DNA of 64,000 nt, taken from positions 496,001-560,000 of the forward strand of contig NZ_CP106953.1 in NCBI RefSeq assembly GCF_030419005.1. The letters are read 5' to 3'. How positions within the stretch are numbered: the stretch's first letter is position 1; each line of letters starts with the position of its first letter. Source of the DNA: Eleftheria terrae (GTDB taxonomy: Bacteria; Pseudomonadota; Gammaproteobacteria; Burkholderiales; Burkholderiaceae_C). Shown piece after piece: positions 1 through 9,153 of the stretch. Below the pieces are notes generated by a model. That model was not told where the DNA came from and ran no database searches. It worked only from the letters and a program-made list of their open reading frames with translations. The position numbers and the translations under genes are program-made.

Positions 1-362
1 ACTGACAGCAGTCCGTCAAGCGCCTCGATGCCGCACCTCTCACCGATATGGCAGAAAGTTCGGGACCGGCGCGGTACGCATCGATGCCGCCATCAGGGGA
101 CTGCCTTATCTCAGGGGCCGGGATGCAGTTTCCGGCTAGCGGGTACGTACGTTGCCTAACCGGGAAGAATGCGGTCGCTCCTTGCGCCGGCCTGCCGTCT
201 GGGGTCATTCGTACTCGGCCGTTTGGAGCGCGTTCCGGGAGATGAGCACGACCTGAGGAAAATCAACCAGTCCCGGGCGCATGTCCGGAGGGCGGCGGAT
301 CCCGCCAACCACGTTGTCCTCACCTGAAATCGGCACATCGCCTCCGGCCCTCGCGCCCGCTG
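1..362. other. no supported gene
   Basis: Short open frames exist on both strands but none shows a recognisable domain, ribosome binding site or signal peptide. The segment precedes a decayed kinase gene and may be part of the same decayed locus. Confidence 0.4.
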
Positions 363-890
363 TTGAAAGACGCAGCATGGCTGGCAGCGTTCATCCTGTC
401 TCGGCTTCGCGACGTTGTGTGCGTGCGCCTGCCGGACGGCCGATACCCCTACGTCGGTCCTTCGTTAACCGACGCGCTTGGGTGCCTGCCGCACGCACTG
501 GACAGCACCCTGCCGTTGGACCACATCCACCCGGACGACCGAGTCGCAGTCGCCAGGCGCATCTCGGCGCTGACAGAGTGTCGCGACTTGTCCACGCTTA
601 CGCCAAGTCCTGGCCAATCTGCTCAGCAACGCCATCAAATACAACCGCATAGGTGGAGCAGTGAGCGTCTCGATGGACGTGAGGGGGGCCGATGTGGCGG
701 CGACACCAGCGATACCGGACGCGAACATTCTCCCAAACGGCTGCAACGACCATATGAGCCCTTCAATCGCTTGGCTGCTGACCGGTCCATCGAAGGGACT
801 GCAATCGGGCTGGTCGTTACGCGCCATCTCGTTGATGTAATGCAGGGCAACTTAAATATGTCCGCCCTGGCCTGGCCCAAGGACACCAGG
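363..890 (+). pseudogene. decayed PAS-domain sensor histidine kinase
   Basis: Pieces of one kinase are visible in two frames. A PAS-like end (LPDGRYPYVG, then HIHPDDRVAVARRISAL) lies at about 430-575. It is followed directly by the N-box of a HATPase domain in the next frame (LRQVLANLLSNAIKYNR, about 599-650). A G2-like end returns to the first frame (PFNRLAAD, IEGTAIGLVVTRHLVDVMQG, about 750-850). The His-containing dimerisation segment expected between PAS and N-box is missing, so there is a deletion as well as two frame changes. The remnant cannot encode a working kinase. The open frame running on to 1436 is an artefact of this decay and overlaps the next gene. Confidence 0.6.
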
Positions 891-1074
891 GACACCGATG
901 CCGGCGCGCACCCAGCTGACGCGATGATGCTCGGCCTGCTGGCCTGGCTGCGGAACGTAGAACCCGGTGTGGTGGCTCGGCCGCCGCCCCGCAGGGCCGC
1001 TTCTTGGGTGGAGCCGCAGTGCGCCATGGGCGTGAACCTTGCTGCGCAAGTGGCAGGAGCGCACGAGGTCGCAT

Positions 1075-1503
1075 ATGCAATCCCTCCACCGCCTTTTCTA
1101 CATCAGCCGTTGCAAGGTCGACCCCTGTGGGCCCGAACTGCGCCGCATCCTCGAAGTCGCCACTTCCCGAAATGCAGCGCTGGATGTGACCGGCTTGCTC
1201 TGCTGCTCGGGCGATCATTTTGCGCAGCTGCTCGAAGGGCAGCCCGGGGCGCTCGAGGCCTTGATGCACTCGATTCGCGCAGACGCCCGCCACTGCGTAC
1301 TTGTAGAGTGGCCGATATGCGCCACCTCGGCTGCGCGATGGTTTCCGGGATGGGCGATGGGCTATACCTTCGACACACGCTTGGAGGACGCGCTGGGCCG
1401 GCTGACGGCCGCGCCAGGGGATCTGCCGGCGATTGATTCCCTGGCCCCTGAGCTGCTCGGCGGCTTCGATCTGTACCGCGCGGCACCGATTTCCGTGGTC
1501 TAG
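1075..1503 (+). CDS. BLUF-domain blue-light photoreceptor (single domain, 142 aa)
   Basis: Stand-alone BLUF domain that would bind FAD and sense blue light. Visible marks are Tyr9 (LFYIS), Asn33 (RNAALDVTGLL) and Gln51 (HFAQLLEG). The 24- and 18-residue spacings equal those of the photocycle Tyr21/Asn45/Gln63 of AppA. The RH motif (ADARHCVL) and the FPGWAMG segment with Trp104/Met106 are also present. The start is the ATG at 1075 because the BLUF fold begins at once (LHRLFYIS); an upstream in-frame ATG at 1039 adds only non-BLUF residues. The kinase gene begins 9 bp after the stop, so the two are probably cotranscribed and light may feed the downstream two-component pair. Family call is firm; coupling is inferred. 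Confidence 0.9.
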   Translation: MQSLHRLFYISRCKVDPCGPELRRILEVATSRNAALDVTGLLCCSGDHFAQLLEGQPGALEALMHSIRADARHCVLVEWPICATSAARWFPGWAMGYTFDTRLEDALGRLTAAPGDLPAIDSLAPELLGGFDLYRAAPISVV

Positions 1504-1512
1504 GCCGTTCCA

Positions 1513-2877
1513 GTGGTGCATGCCCGCGAACATCCGCCCGGCTTCCTCGGCCATGAAGCGGCGCCAGCCCTGCAAAGGCGGGTAGTCAGGAGGAATCGCC
1601 GCCTGCTCTCGCCCCTGTGCGTCAGTCTGGTCTACGCGGCAGTAAGCGCCGCATGGATTTTCGTCATCGACGGTGCACTACCCGTCCGCTGGGAAGGCTA
1701 TACGGCCGGCCATTGGCACACCGCGGAGAGCATTGGCTTCCTGTGCATCACGACCTTGTTGCTGTATGCCGTCCTGCGCAGCCTGCAAGGGAGGTTGGAC
1801 GCGATGTCGCGGGAAGCGGCGGCCTCCGCGGCCGCCGTGCGGCGCAGCGCGCAGGAACTGGAGCGGCTCCTGACGCTGCTGCCCGAAGCGGTGCTGATTA
1901 CGCATGGGCAGCAAATTGTCTACGCGAACCAGGTGGCGCAGGACCTGCTGGCGCCGGGCGCCGGGGAGCGCCTGCGCGGCTCGCCCCTGCTGGAGCGATT
2001 CGCGCCGGAATGTCATGCCCAGGTCGAGGCTCGCATGGCGGCAGTATTGTCCGGCGGCCCGCGTGACCTGCGATTCTTGCGGCGTACGATGCTGCGCCTC
2101 GACGGCAGCCGCTTCGAGGCCCAAGTCGGCATCAGCGCCGTTCATCTTGACGACCGACCGGCCGTCCTGCAAATCTTGCGCAACGTGGATGATGCCCTGC
2201 TCGCCCAAAGGGAGGCCGAACAAGCCCGCGCCGAACTCGCGGCGCTGTCGAGCAGCTTGATCGAGGTGCAAGAGCGGGAGCGCCGCTCCATTGCCCGCGA
2301 GCTGCATGACGAGATCGGGCAAAGCCTGAGCGCGATCCGCGTGCAGTTCGCAAAGCTGCAGCGTCGCCTCGACAGCCCCGAGCTACTGGCGCTCATAGGC
2401 AGCGCTGCGACGATGACGGAGAGCACGCTTGGCCGGGTGCGTAGCTTGTCGCTACTACTGCATCCGCCCCAGCTAGAAACGCTCGGCCTGGAGGCGGCAC
2501 TGCGCTGGCACATCAACGAACTGCGCCAGGTACACGACGTGAAGATCCGCTTCAGCGCTCCCCGCCTGGAGCAGCCGGTGCACCCTGACCTTGCAATCGC
2601 TGCCTATCGGATCGTCCAGGAAGCCCTCTCGAACGCTCTCCGGCACGCCCAGGCCAGCCGCATCGAGGTGCACCTGCGGTGTGATGCACAGGCGCTGACG
2701 GTGAGCATTGAAGACGACGGGGTGGGCTTCTGCAGGCCGCGCGACACGACACGGCCGACACTCGGGCTAATAGGAATGGTAGAGCGAGCTCGGCTGCTCG
2801 GCGGCACCTTGTGCGTCGACAGCCGCCCGGGGACGGGCACCAGGATTGCAGCCACTCTACCGTGGAAAACGCCGTAA
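1513..2877 (+). CDS. membrane-bound NarX/UhpB-type sensor histidine kinase
   Basis: 454-residue kinase. Two hydrophobic segments lie near residues 37-58 and 72-92, then a short linker, a PAS-like region (about 115-235), a HisKA_3 dimerisation domain with the phosphoacceptor His in SIARELHDEIGQSL, and a HATPase with N-box (EALSNALRHAQAS), G1 (EDDGVGF) and G2 (GLIGMVERARLLGG). No ATG fits the N-terminus; the start is a GTG at 1513 or 1516. It lies 9 bp after the BLUF gene, and its last codons overlap the response regulator start by 16 bp, so kinase and regulator form a translationally coupled pair. The signal is unknown; the neighbouring BLUF protein makes light a reasonable guess. Confidence 0.85.
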   Translation: MVHAREHPPGFLGHEAAPALQRRVVRRNRRLLSPLCVSLVYAAVSAAWIFVIDGALPVRWEGYTAGHWHTAESIGFLCITTLLLYAVLRSLQGRLDAMSREAAASAAAVRRSAQELERLLTLLPEAVLITHGQQIVYANQVAQDLLAPGAGERLRGSPLLERFAPECHAQVEARMAAVLSGGPRDLRFLRRTMLRLDGSRFEAQVGISAVHLDDRPAVLQILRNVDDALLAQREAEQARAELAALSSSLIEVQERERRSIARELHDEIGQSLSAIRVQFAKLQRRLDSPELLALIGSAATMTESTLGRVRSLSLLLHPPQLETLGLEAALRWHINELRQVHDVKIRFSAPRLEQPVHPDLAIAAYRIVQEALSNALRHAQASRIEVHLRCDAQALTVSIEDDGVGFCRPRDTTRPTLGLIGMVERARLLGGTLCVDSRPGTGTRIAATLPWKTP

Positions 2878-3551
2878 GTTCGCCAAGGAAAACAGTAGTT
2901 CTGGCCGACGACCACCAACTGGTGCGTGCCGGCCTGCGCTCGCTGATCGAAGATTTCGGGGACTACGAGGTGCTGGGCGAGGCGCAGGATGGCGAGGAGG
3001 CCATCTCGCTGGCACTGCGGCTGAAGCCGGCCGTGATCGTGCTCGATATCACCATGCCACGCCTCAGCGGGCTGGACGCTCTGCCGAGACTGAAGAGCGT
3101 GAGCCCGGCCACACGACTGTTGATCGTCTCCATGTACGACAGCGGCGATTTCGTCATGCAGGCGCTGCGCCTCGGCGCCGATGGCTACCTCCTGAAGGAC
3201 GCAGCGGCCGTGGAGCTGCAATTCGCGCTCGACGCGGTTGCCAACGGACGGCGCTATTTGAGCCCCGCGGTGTCTGGAACGGTGGTCCAGCACGCGCTAT
3301 TGCATAGCGGAGAAACCGTGCCTGCGCCGCTTTTGTCGGAAACAACCCCGTTGACACCTCGGCAGATCGAGATCCTGACCCTGCTTGCCTCCGGAAAGGG
3401 CATGAAGGAGATCGCATATGACCTTGGACTGAGCGTCAAGACGGTGGAGACGCACCGCGCGCAGATCATGGAGCGCCTCAACATTCGCGACGTGCCACGG
3501 CTCGTCTTGTACGCGGTGCGGCAGGGACTGGTCTCGCCGGACCCGTCCTGA
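2862..3551 (+). CDS. NarL/LuxR-family response regulator
   Basis: 229-residue regulator. The receiver has the acidic pair (VVLADDHQLVRAG), the phospho-acceptor Asp in VIVLDITMPRLSG and the Lys in GYLLKDA. A LuxR-type helix-turn-helix follows (LTPRQIEILTLLASGKGMKE, then LSVKTVETHRAQIMERLNI). I chose the GTG at 2862 because the receiver starts about 12 codons later; the frame stays open back to 2811 but that part lies inside the kinase gene. It is the cognate partner of the kinase just upstream. Target promoters are unknown. Confidence 0.88.
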   Translation: MENAVSSPRKTVVLADDHQLVRAGLRSLIEDFGDYEVLGEAQDGEEAISLALRLKPAVIVLDITMPRLSGLDALPRLKSVSPATRLLIVSMYDSGDFVMQALRLGADGYLLKDAAAVELQFALDAVANGRRYLSPAVSGTVVQHALLHSGETVPAPLLSETTPLTPRQIEILTLLASGKGMKEIAYDLGLSVKTVETHRAQIMERLNIRDVPRLVLYAVRQGLVSPDPS

Positions 3552-3793
3552 GGCCGACCTCGGGATTTCCCTGAGGCGCCTGGCGCGCGGTACGGCTAGC
3601 ACCGGCGCGGCGTGGGGCGGAAGTGCATGACTTGGCGCAAGTCCAGGCCGGCGCGGTCCTCGGGGATCGCCTGAGGGCACACCAGGGTCCGCCTGATTCT
3701 GGCGGCGTCTTGCAGCGCCGAATAGCAGGGTACCCCACGCGCTGCCCGGTTCGCCGAAAGCAGGCGTCCTCTTCAACTGCTGAAAGCTCCCTG

Positions 3794-5722
3794 ATGTCCC
3801 TCGTTCGCAAGGCCCTCGCCGCTACGGAATCCACCCCCACTCCCCACGCCGTCGCAGGCGCCCTGCCCCGCCATGTCGCCCGCAATGCCGACCAGCAGCG
3901 CAAGCGCGCCCGCACGCTGGCCAAGCAGCAGCAGGCGGCCGAACGCGTCGCCGCCGCGTCCAGCCAGTTGTCCTCCGGAATCAACGAAGCTGCCTCGGCC
4001 GCCGAGCAGCTCAAGCGCGCCGCCCAGCAAATCGCCACGGGCGCCGAGGAAGCCGCTGGGGCGGCGCAGGAATCGCTCGCCGCGTTGACGCAGGTGTCGG
4101 GCTCCATCACCCGCCAGCTGACTGCTGTCACTGCCGCACAAGGCACAGCCGAAGCCATGCAGAGCCTTGCTGCGCAAGTCAACAGCGAGGTCGAGGCCAC
4201 GGTCGGCAATGTCGCAACGGCCGCCGAGCGCCAAGCGGCGTCCGTGAAAATGATGACGGAGCTGGAGCGTCAGGCGGCGAATATTGGCGACATCGTGAAG
4301 GCCGTGGCCCGCATCGCGGACCAGACCAACCTGCTTGCGCTGAACGCCGCCATTGAGGCCGCCCGCGCCGGCCAGCACGGCAAGGGTTTTGCAGTGGTGG
4401 CCGACGAAGTCCGCACCCTGGCCGAGACGTCCGAGAAAAGCGCCAAGCAGATCCAGGATCTGGTAGGCCAGATCCAGGGTGAGGTCAAGGTCATCGCCGA
4501 AGGCATCAACACCTCGGCCGAGACGGTCAAGGGCGAAGTTGAGAAGAGCGGCGTCATCCTGCGCCAGCTGGAACAGATTCGCATTGATGCTGCCGACATT
4601 TCAGGCGGCGCTGCCGAGATTGCCACGACCGCAGGCCAGAGCAACATCGCAGCGCAACAGGCACTGAAGGGCGCCGAGCAGATCGCCGCCGCTGCCACCG
4701 AGCAATCGTCGGCCTGCGAGGAGGCCAACAAGACGGTCGGTGAGCAGACGCAGGCCCTGGGCATCTGCGAACAGACGGCGCAAGGCCTGTCCGAGATTGC
4801 CGATGAACTGAAGAACTCGACCGACATCGCCAAGAGCGCAGAGGAAGTCGCCAGTTCGGCGGAAGAGTTGTCCTCCGCCGTGCAGGAAATCAACCGTTCG
4901 GCCAGCCAGATCATGGTGGCGCTGGAGCAGATCCGAAAGGGTGCGCAGACCCAGGCTGCCGCCACCACCGAGTCGGCCGCCGCGGTCACCCAGATTGAGA
5001 AGGGCGCGCAACTTGCCGAGTCGCGCGCTACCCACGCCGGGGAACGAGCCAAGGCCATCCGTGCACTGATGGGCGAGAACAAGCAGAACATCGACACCCT
5101 GATCACTGGCGTGTCGACCAGCGTCAGCGCCACCCAGACGAGCATCCAGCAGGTCAAGGAGCTGGAGCTGGTTTCGCGCAAGATCGACAAGATCGTCGAC
5201 GCCATTACGCAGGTGTCGATCCAGACCAACATGCTGGCGGTCAACGGCAGCATCGAAGCGGCGCGTGCCGGGGAATACGGCAAGGGATTCGTGGTGGTCG
5301 CCACCGACATCCGCAACCTGGCCCACGACTCGGCCGAGAACGCCGACCGCATCAAGGACATGGTCAAGGCCATCCAGGACCAGATCGGTCTGGTGGGTCG
5401 CGACCTGCACGAGATCGTGAGCGCAGCACTCGCCGAGGTGGAGAAGGCCAAGAGCATCACCGTCGCACTCAACCGGATCGAAGCCGACGTGCAGTCCATC
5501 GAGAAGGGGAACCAGGAGGCTGTCGTCGCGGCCCAGGAGATTGCCGCTGCGGTGACCCAGGTCAAGGTGGGCGTGCAGCAGATCTCCTCTGCCGCAAGCG
5601 AGGCGGAAAAGGCCGCCGAGCAGGCCGCCAGCGCCGCCCAGCAACAGTCCCAGGGCGCCGAGGAACTGGCTGCTGCCATCGAGGAGATTGCCTCGCTGGC
5701 CGACGAACTGCAAAGCGCCTGA
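3794..5722 (+). CDS. soluble methyl-accepting chemotaxis protein with two signalling tips
   Basis: 642-residue cytoplasmic receptor-like protein with no membrane segment or recognisable sensor domain. It is almost all Ala/Gln/Glu-rich coiled coil and holds two separate MCP hairpin tips: [20 protein letters not shown] near residue 180 and [20 protein letters not shown] near residue 480, each followed by the usual descending helix ([26 protein letters not shown]). One tip per chain is normal, so two is odd. Start ATG 3794 chosen as the first ATG before the coiled coil; the frame is open upstream to 3623 without domain content. It opens the chemosensory operon; the triple CheW follows after 34 bp. 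Confidence 0.85.
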   Translation: MSLVRKALAATESTPTPHAVAGALPRHVARNADQQRKRARTLAKQQQAAERVAAASSQLSSGINEAASAAEQLKRAAQQIATGAEEAAGAAQESLAALTQVSGSITRQLTAVTAAQGTAEAMQSLAAQVNSEVEATVGNVATAAERQAASVKMMTELERQAANIGDIVKAVARIADQTNLLALNAAIEAARAGQHGKGFAVVADEVRTLAETSEKSAKQIQDLVGQIQGEVKVIAEGINTSAETVKGEVEKSGVILRQLEQIRIDAADISGGAAEIATTAGQSNIAAQQALKGAEQIAAAATEQSSACEEANKTVGEQTQALGICEQTAQGLSEIADELKNSTDIAKSAEEVASSAEELSSAVQEINRSASQIMVALEQIRKGAQTQAAATTESAAAVTQIEKGAQLAESRATHAGERAKAIRALMGENKQNIDTLITGVSTSVSATQTSIQQVKELELVSRKIDKIVDAITQVSIQTNMLAVNGSIEAARAGEYGKGFVVVATDIRNLAHDSAENADRIKDMVKAIQDQIGLVGRDLHEIVSAALAEVEKAKSITVALNRIEADVQSIEKGNQEAVVAAQEIAAAVTQVKVGVQQISSAASEAEKAAEQAASAAQQQSQGAEELAAAIEEIASLADELQSA

Positions 5723-5756
5723 GCCCTCCCACCATCAGACAAGAAGGAGGTGTGCG

Positions 5757-7367
5757 ATGAGCACATCCCAGAAGCCGGTCGCCACCGATGACGCAGCGAC
5801 CGAGGCGGGAAACCGCCAGTTCGTGACCTTCTCGGTCGCCGGCGAGATGTTCGCCGTGCCGATGGCGCCCGTGCAGGAGATCATCCGCGTGCCGGAAGTC
5901 GCCCGCCTGCCCCTGGCACCCGCCGCACTGGACGGCCTGGCCAACCTGCGTGGCCGCGTGCTACCCATCATGAACCTGCGCCGCCTGTTCGGCTGCGGCG
6001 AGCGCGAGCACGACGATGCCACCCGTGCGGTGGTCATCAAGCTCGGCCAGCCGCTTGGCTTCGTGGTGGACCGGGTGGCGAGCGTCGTCAACGTCGAGCC
6101 GTCGGAGATCGAAAGCGCATCCAGCATCCAGAGCGTCGTCAGCGCGGACTACCTGCGTGGCGTCATCAAGCGGCCGCAGGTCGGCGGTGGCACCGAAATG
6201 CTGCTGATCGTCGACTTCGAACAGCTGGTCGAGGGGCAGTTCGCGGCGTTCGGCGGCGCTTCTCGCTCCGGCCGTTTCAGCGCCGACGAGCGGGCCAGCG
6301 ACCACGAGCCGCAGGGCGGCGACGTGGAGACGGCCAGCGATGAACTGCGGCTGGTGTCCTTCTCCGTCGCGGGCCAGGAGTACGCCCTGGACATCGCCGA
6401 TGTGCAGGAGATCGTCCAAATGCCGGAGCGACTGAGCGTGCTGCCCAACACCGCCCACCATGTGGTTGGCGTGATGTCGCTGCGCCAGCGGTTGCTGCCC
6501 CTGGTGAGCCTGCGCGCCTTGTTCGGCTTGCCTGCTGCCTGCGACGACGCACTGCAGCGCATTCTGGTGACCGCCCTGCCCGGTGGCGCCCATGTCGGCC
6601 TCCTGACGGACGCGGTCAAGGAGGTCATGAGCGTGCCGCGCTCCCAGACCGAGCCGGTGCCCGAAGTGCTGGCGACGAACGAGCAGCTGCAGGAGTTCTC
6701 GGCGATCTGCCGCCTGGACGGCGGTCGCCGCCTGGTGTCGATCGTCGACACCGGCAGCCTGCTGCGCCTGCCCGGCATGCACGACGCGCTGCAAGCGGCG
6801 AACGCCGCCTGCATCGAAGACCCATCTGCCCGGACCATCGAGATGCAAACCCACGATACCGCCCGCGAGAGCGGCGACGAAGACGCCCAGGTCGTGATCT
6901 TCCGCCTGGGTGCAGAGGAATTCGGCGTTCCCATCATGAGTGTTCAGGAGATCGTGCGTGTGCCCGACACCCTGACCCGCGTGCCGAAGACGCCGCCCTT
7001 CGTCGAAGGGGTGATCAACCTGCGCGGCACCGTGCTGCCGGTGGTCGACCAGCGCAGCCGGCTCGGCCTTGCGCCGATCGAGCGCAATGAAGGCCAGCGC
7101 ATCATGGTCTACCTGCTGGGTGGCCTGCGCACCGGCTTTATCGTCGACTCGGTGGCCGAAGTGCTGCGCATCCCGCGCAACCACATCGCCCCGGCACCGC
7201 GCCTGTCGGATGAACAGGGCCGGCTGATCGGCCGCGTTGCCAACCTCGACGGGGGCAAGCGCCTGGTCATGCTGATCGAGCCCGATCATCTGCTGCATGA
7301 CGGCGAGGCCGGTATGGTCTCGGTCCTGCTCGGCCAAGAGCCGGCCGCCCTGCCGCTGGCGGCCTGA
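5757..7367 (+). CDS. triple CheW-domain adaptor protein
   Basis: 536-residue protein of three consecutive CheW (SH3-like) domains. Each begins with a conserved strand and a VQEI segment: FVTFSVAGEMFAVPM/VQEIIRVPE near residue 22, LVSFSVAGQEYALDI/VQEIVQMPE near 200, VVIFRLGAEEFGVPI/VQEIVRVPD near 380. Each has the NLRGRVLP-like loop (NLRGRVLPIMNLR, SLRQRLLPLVSLR, NLRGTVLPVVDQR). CheW normally has one domain and bridges receptors to CheA; three in one chain would let it tie several receptors or kinases together. A strong ribosome site (aagaaggagg) precedes ATG 5757, excluding the longer open frame. It lies between the two-tip receptor and cheB. Confidence 0.92.
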   Translation: MSTSQKPVATDDAATEAGNRQFVTFSVAGEMFAVPMAPVQEIIRVPEVARLPLAPAALDGLANLRGRVLPIMNLRRLFGCGEREHDDATRAVVIKLGQPLGFVVDRVASVVNVEPSEIESASSIQSVVSADYLRGVIKRPQVGGGTEMLLIVDFEQLVEGQFAAFGGASRSGRFSADERASDHEPQGGDVETASDELRLVSFSVAGQEYALDIADVQEIVQMPERLSVLPNTAHHVVGVMSLRQRLLPLVSLRALFGLPAACDDALQRILVTALPGGAHVGLLTDAVKEVMSVPRSQTEPVPEVLATNEQLQEFSAICRLDGGRRLVSIVDTGSLLRLPGMHDALQAANAACIEDPSARTIEMQTHDTARESGDEDAQVVIFRLGAEEFGVPIMSVQEIVRVPDTLTRVPKTPPFVEGVINLRGTVLPVVDQRSRLGLAPIERNEGQRIMVYLLGGLRTGFIVDSVAEVLRIPRNHIAPAPRLSDEQGRLIGRVANLDGGKRLVMLIEPDHLLHDGEAGMVSVLLGQEPAALPLAA

Positions 7368-7384
7368 GCAGGGAGGAGCGTGGC

Positions 7385-8485
7385 ATGAAGAAGGTGCTCG
7401 TCGTCGACGACTCCGCCCTGATGCGCAAGCTGATCGGCGGCGTGCTGGGCGAAGCCGGCTATGAGGTGCACACCGCGCGCCATGGGGCGGAAGGCGTGGA
7501 GCGGCTGCTCGCAGTGCAGCCCGACGTGGTGACCCTGGACATCAACATGCCGGAGATGGACGGACTGACCGCACTCTCGTTGATGATGGCGGCCCGCCCT
7601 ACCCCGGTGGTGATGGTGTCCTCGCTGACCGAGCGGGGAGCGCTGGCGACCTTCGAGGCGCTCGCCCTCGGCGCAGTGGACTTCATCGCCAAGCCGGGCG
7701 GCACCATCACGCTCCATGTCGACGACATCAAGGCCCTGCTGCTGGCGAAGGTGGCCGCTGCGGCACAAGCTCGCCTGCGCCCGGGGCCGGCGCCAACGGC
7801 CAAGCCGCCCGCCGGCAGTGCCAGCCTGGCACGCCATGCGCCGGCATCCAAGCCGGTGAGCCCCGCCGCGGCAGCCGGGCCAGCCGCCCGTGCGGCGGAC
7901 ACGGCTCGCGACGCGATGGGCGCGGTCCTGGTCGGCGTGTCGACCGGCGGTCCGCGCACCCTGGAAGACATCCTGCCGCGCCTGCCCGCCGACTTCCCCT
8001 GGCCGATCCTGGTGGCCCAGCACATGCCGCTGAACTTCACCGATGCCTTCGCCCGCCGGATGGACGGCCTGTGCGCCCTGCATGTCAGCGAGGTGCAGGG
8101 CCCCGTGCCGCTGGAGCCCGGCCGGGTCTACATCGGCCGCGCCGGGACCGACCTGGCGGTCAGCGATCGCGGCGGCCGCGCCTATGCGGTGCCGCGCCCT
8201 GAGACGGCCGGCATGCCGTGGCACCCCTCAGTCGACGTGCTCGTGGACAGCGCCATGAAGGTGCTGCCGCCACAGCGGCTGCTGGGCGTCATGCTGACCG
8301 GCATGGGCTATGACGGCGCCGCCGCCATGACCAAGCTGCACCGCGCCGGCGGACGCACCATCGCCGAATCGGCCGACACGGCCGTCGTTTTCGGCATGCC
8401 GCAGGAGCTGATCCAGCGCGGCGGTGCCTCCATGGTGCTGCCAGCCGGCGCCATTGCTCAGCAGCTGCGCCACTGGGTGCAGTGA
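7385..8485 (+). CDS. cheB: CheB protein-glutamate methylesterase/deamidase
   Basis: 366 residues: N-terminal receiver (KVLVVDDSALMRKL, phospho-Asp in VVTLDINMPEMDG, Lys in FIAKPGG), a Pro/Ala-rich linker at about 130-175, then the methylesterase domain. Its catalytic Ser is in GVSTGGPRTL, the His in VAQHMPLNF and the Asp in MLTGMGYDGAAAM. CheB removes methyl groups from receptor Glu residues for adaptation, and phosphorylation by CheA activates it. It begins 17 bp after the CheW gene with a ggagg ribosome site. Length and residues are normal. Confidence 0.95.
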   Translation: MKKVLVVDDSALMRKLIGGVLGEAGYEVHTARHGAEGVERLLAVQPDVVTLDINMPEMDGLTALSLMMAARPTPVVMVSSLTERGALATFEALALGAVDFIAKPGGTITLHVDDIKALLLAKVAAAAQARLRPGPAPTAKPPAGSASLARHAPASKPVSPAAAAGPAARAADTARDAMGAVLVGVSTGGPRTLEDILPRLPADFPWPILVAQHMPLNFTDAFARRMDGLCALHVSEVQGPVPLEPGRVYIGRAGTDLAVSDRGGRAYAVPRPETAGMPWHPSVDVLVDSAMKVLPPQRLLGVMLTGMGYDGAAAMTKLHRAGGRTIAESADTAVVFGMPQELIQRGGASMVLPAGAIAQQLRHWVQ

Positions 8486-8523
8486 GCTGCCTTCCCCTGA
8501 ACCGACCGCCCGAGACCGCCGCC

Positions 8524-9153
8524 ATGGCACTGACCAAAGCCCACTCCACCATTCGTGCCCTGCATGCCGTCGAGGCACGCAGCTATGCCCGCGACGCCGA
8601 AGGGCTGCTGGCCCAGCTGCAGGACGCCGACCCTGTCGTGCGCCGCTGGGCAGCGCGTGACCTTGCGAGCTGCGCCCAGTCGGCGCCGGACTTGTGCGCC
8701 AGGCTGCAGGTGGAGACCGATCCGACCGTGCGCAGCGTGCTGTTCACCAGCCTCGCTTGTGTTGGTGGCGACGACACCGTTGCCGGCCTGCTTCCGCTGC
8801 TGCGCAGTGAGGACGCCGCCCTGCGCAACGGCGCCATAGAGGTACTGGCACGCCTGCCCGACGCCGTCTTGCCGCACCTCGACGCACTGCTGCACGATGC
8901 CGATGGCGACGTACGCATCTTCGCGGTGAACCTGCTTGGCGACCTGCCGCATCCCGACGTACCGCTTTGGCTGGAACGGGTATTGCACGAGGAGGCCGCG
9001 GTGAACGTGGTGGCTGCTGCGCTGGAGGTGCTGGCCGAGATCGGCACGCCCGATTCGCTCGGGGCCCTGGTCGCGGCCCGCCGCCGGTTTGCCGACGATC
9101 CCTACATTGGCTTTGCCGCCGACTTGGCGCAGTCGCGCATCGAGGCGGCATGA
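8524..9153 (+). CDS. HEAT-repeat protein of the chemosensory operon
   Basis: 209-residue all-helical repeat protein. Repeats of about 31 residues are visible, each with a DADPVVRRWAARDL-like or DADGDVRIFAVNLLG-like signature, so it belongs to the HEAT/PBS-lyase HEAT group. HEAT proteins act as protein-binding scaffolds and there are no catalytic residues. Start ATG 8524 follows the CheB stop by 38 bp; the stop overlaps the cheR start by 4 bp (ATGA). Such small HEAT proteins occur in alternative chemosensory operons; the partner is not evident from sequence, though its place between cheB and cheR suggests an adaptation-related role. Confidence 0.75.
   Translation: MALTKAHSTIRALHAVEARSYARDAEGLLAQLQDADPVVRRWAARDLASCAQSAPDLCARLQVETDPTVRSVLFTSLACVGGDDTVAGLLPLLRSEDAALRNGAIEVLARLPDAVLPHLDALLHDADGDVRIFAVNLLGDLPHPDVPLWLERVLHEEAAVNVVAAALEVLAEIGTPDSLGALVAARRRFADDPYIGFAADLAQSRIEAA

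Noticed and set aside
4270..5766. 498-codon minus-strand frame opposite the MCP gene
   Set aside because: Ser/Ala-rich mirror of the coiled-coil receptor, with no start signal or domain.
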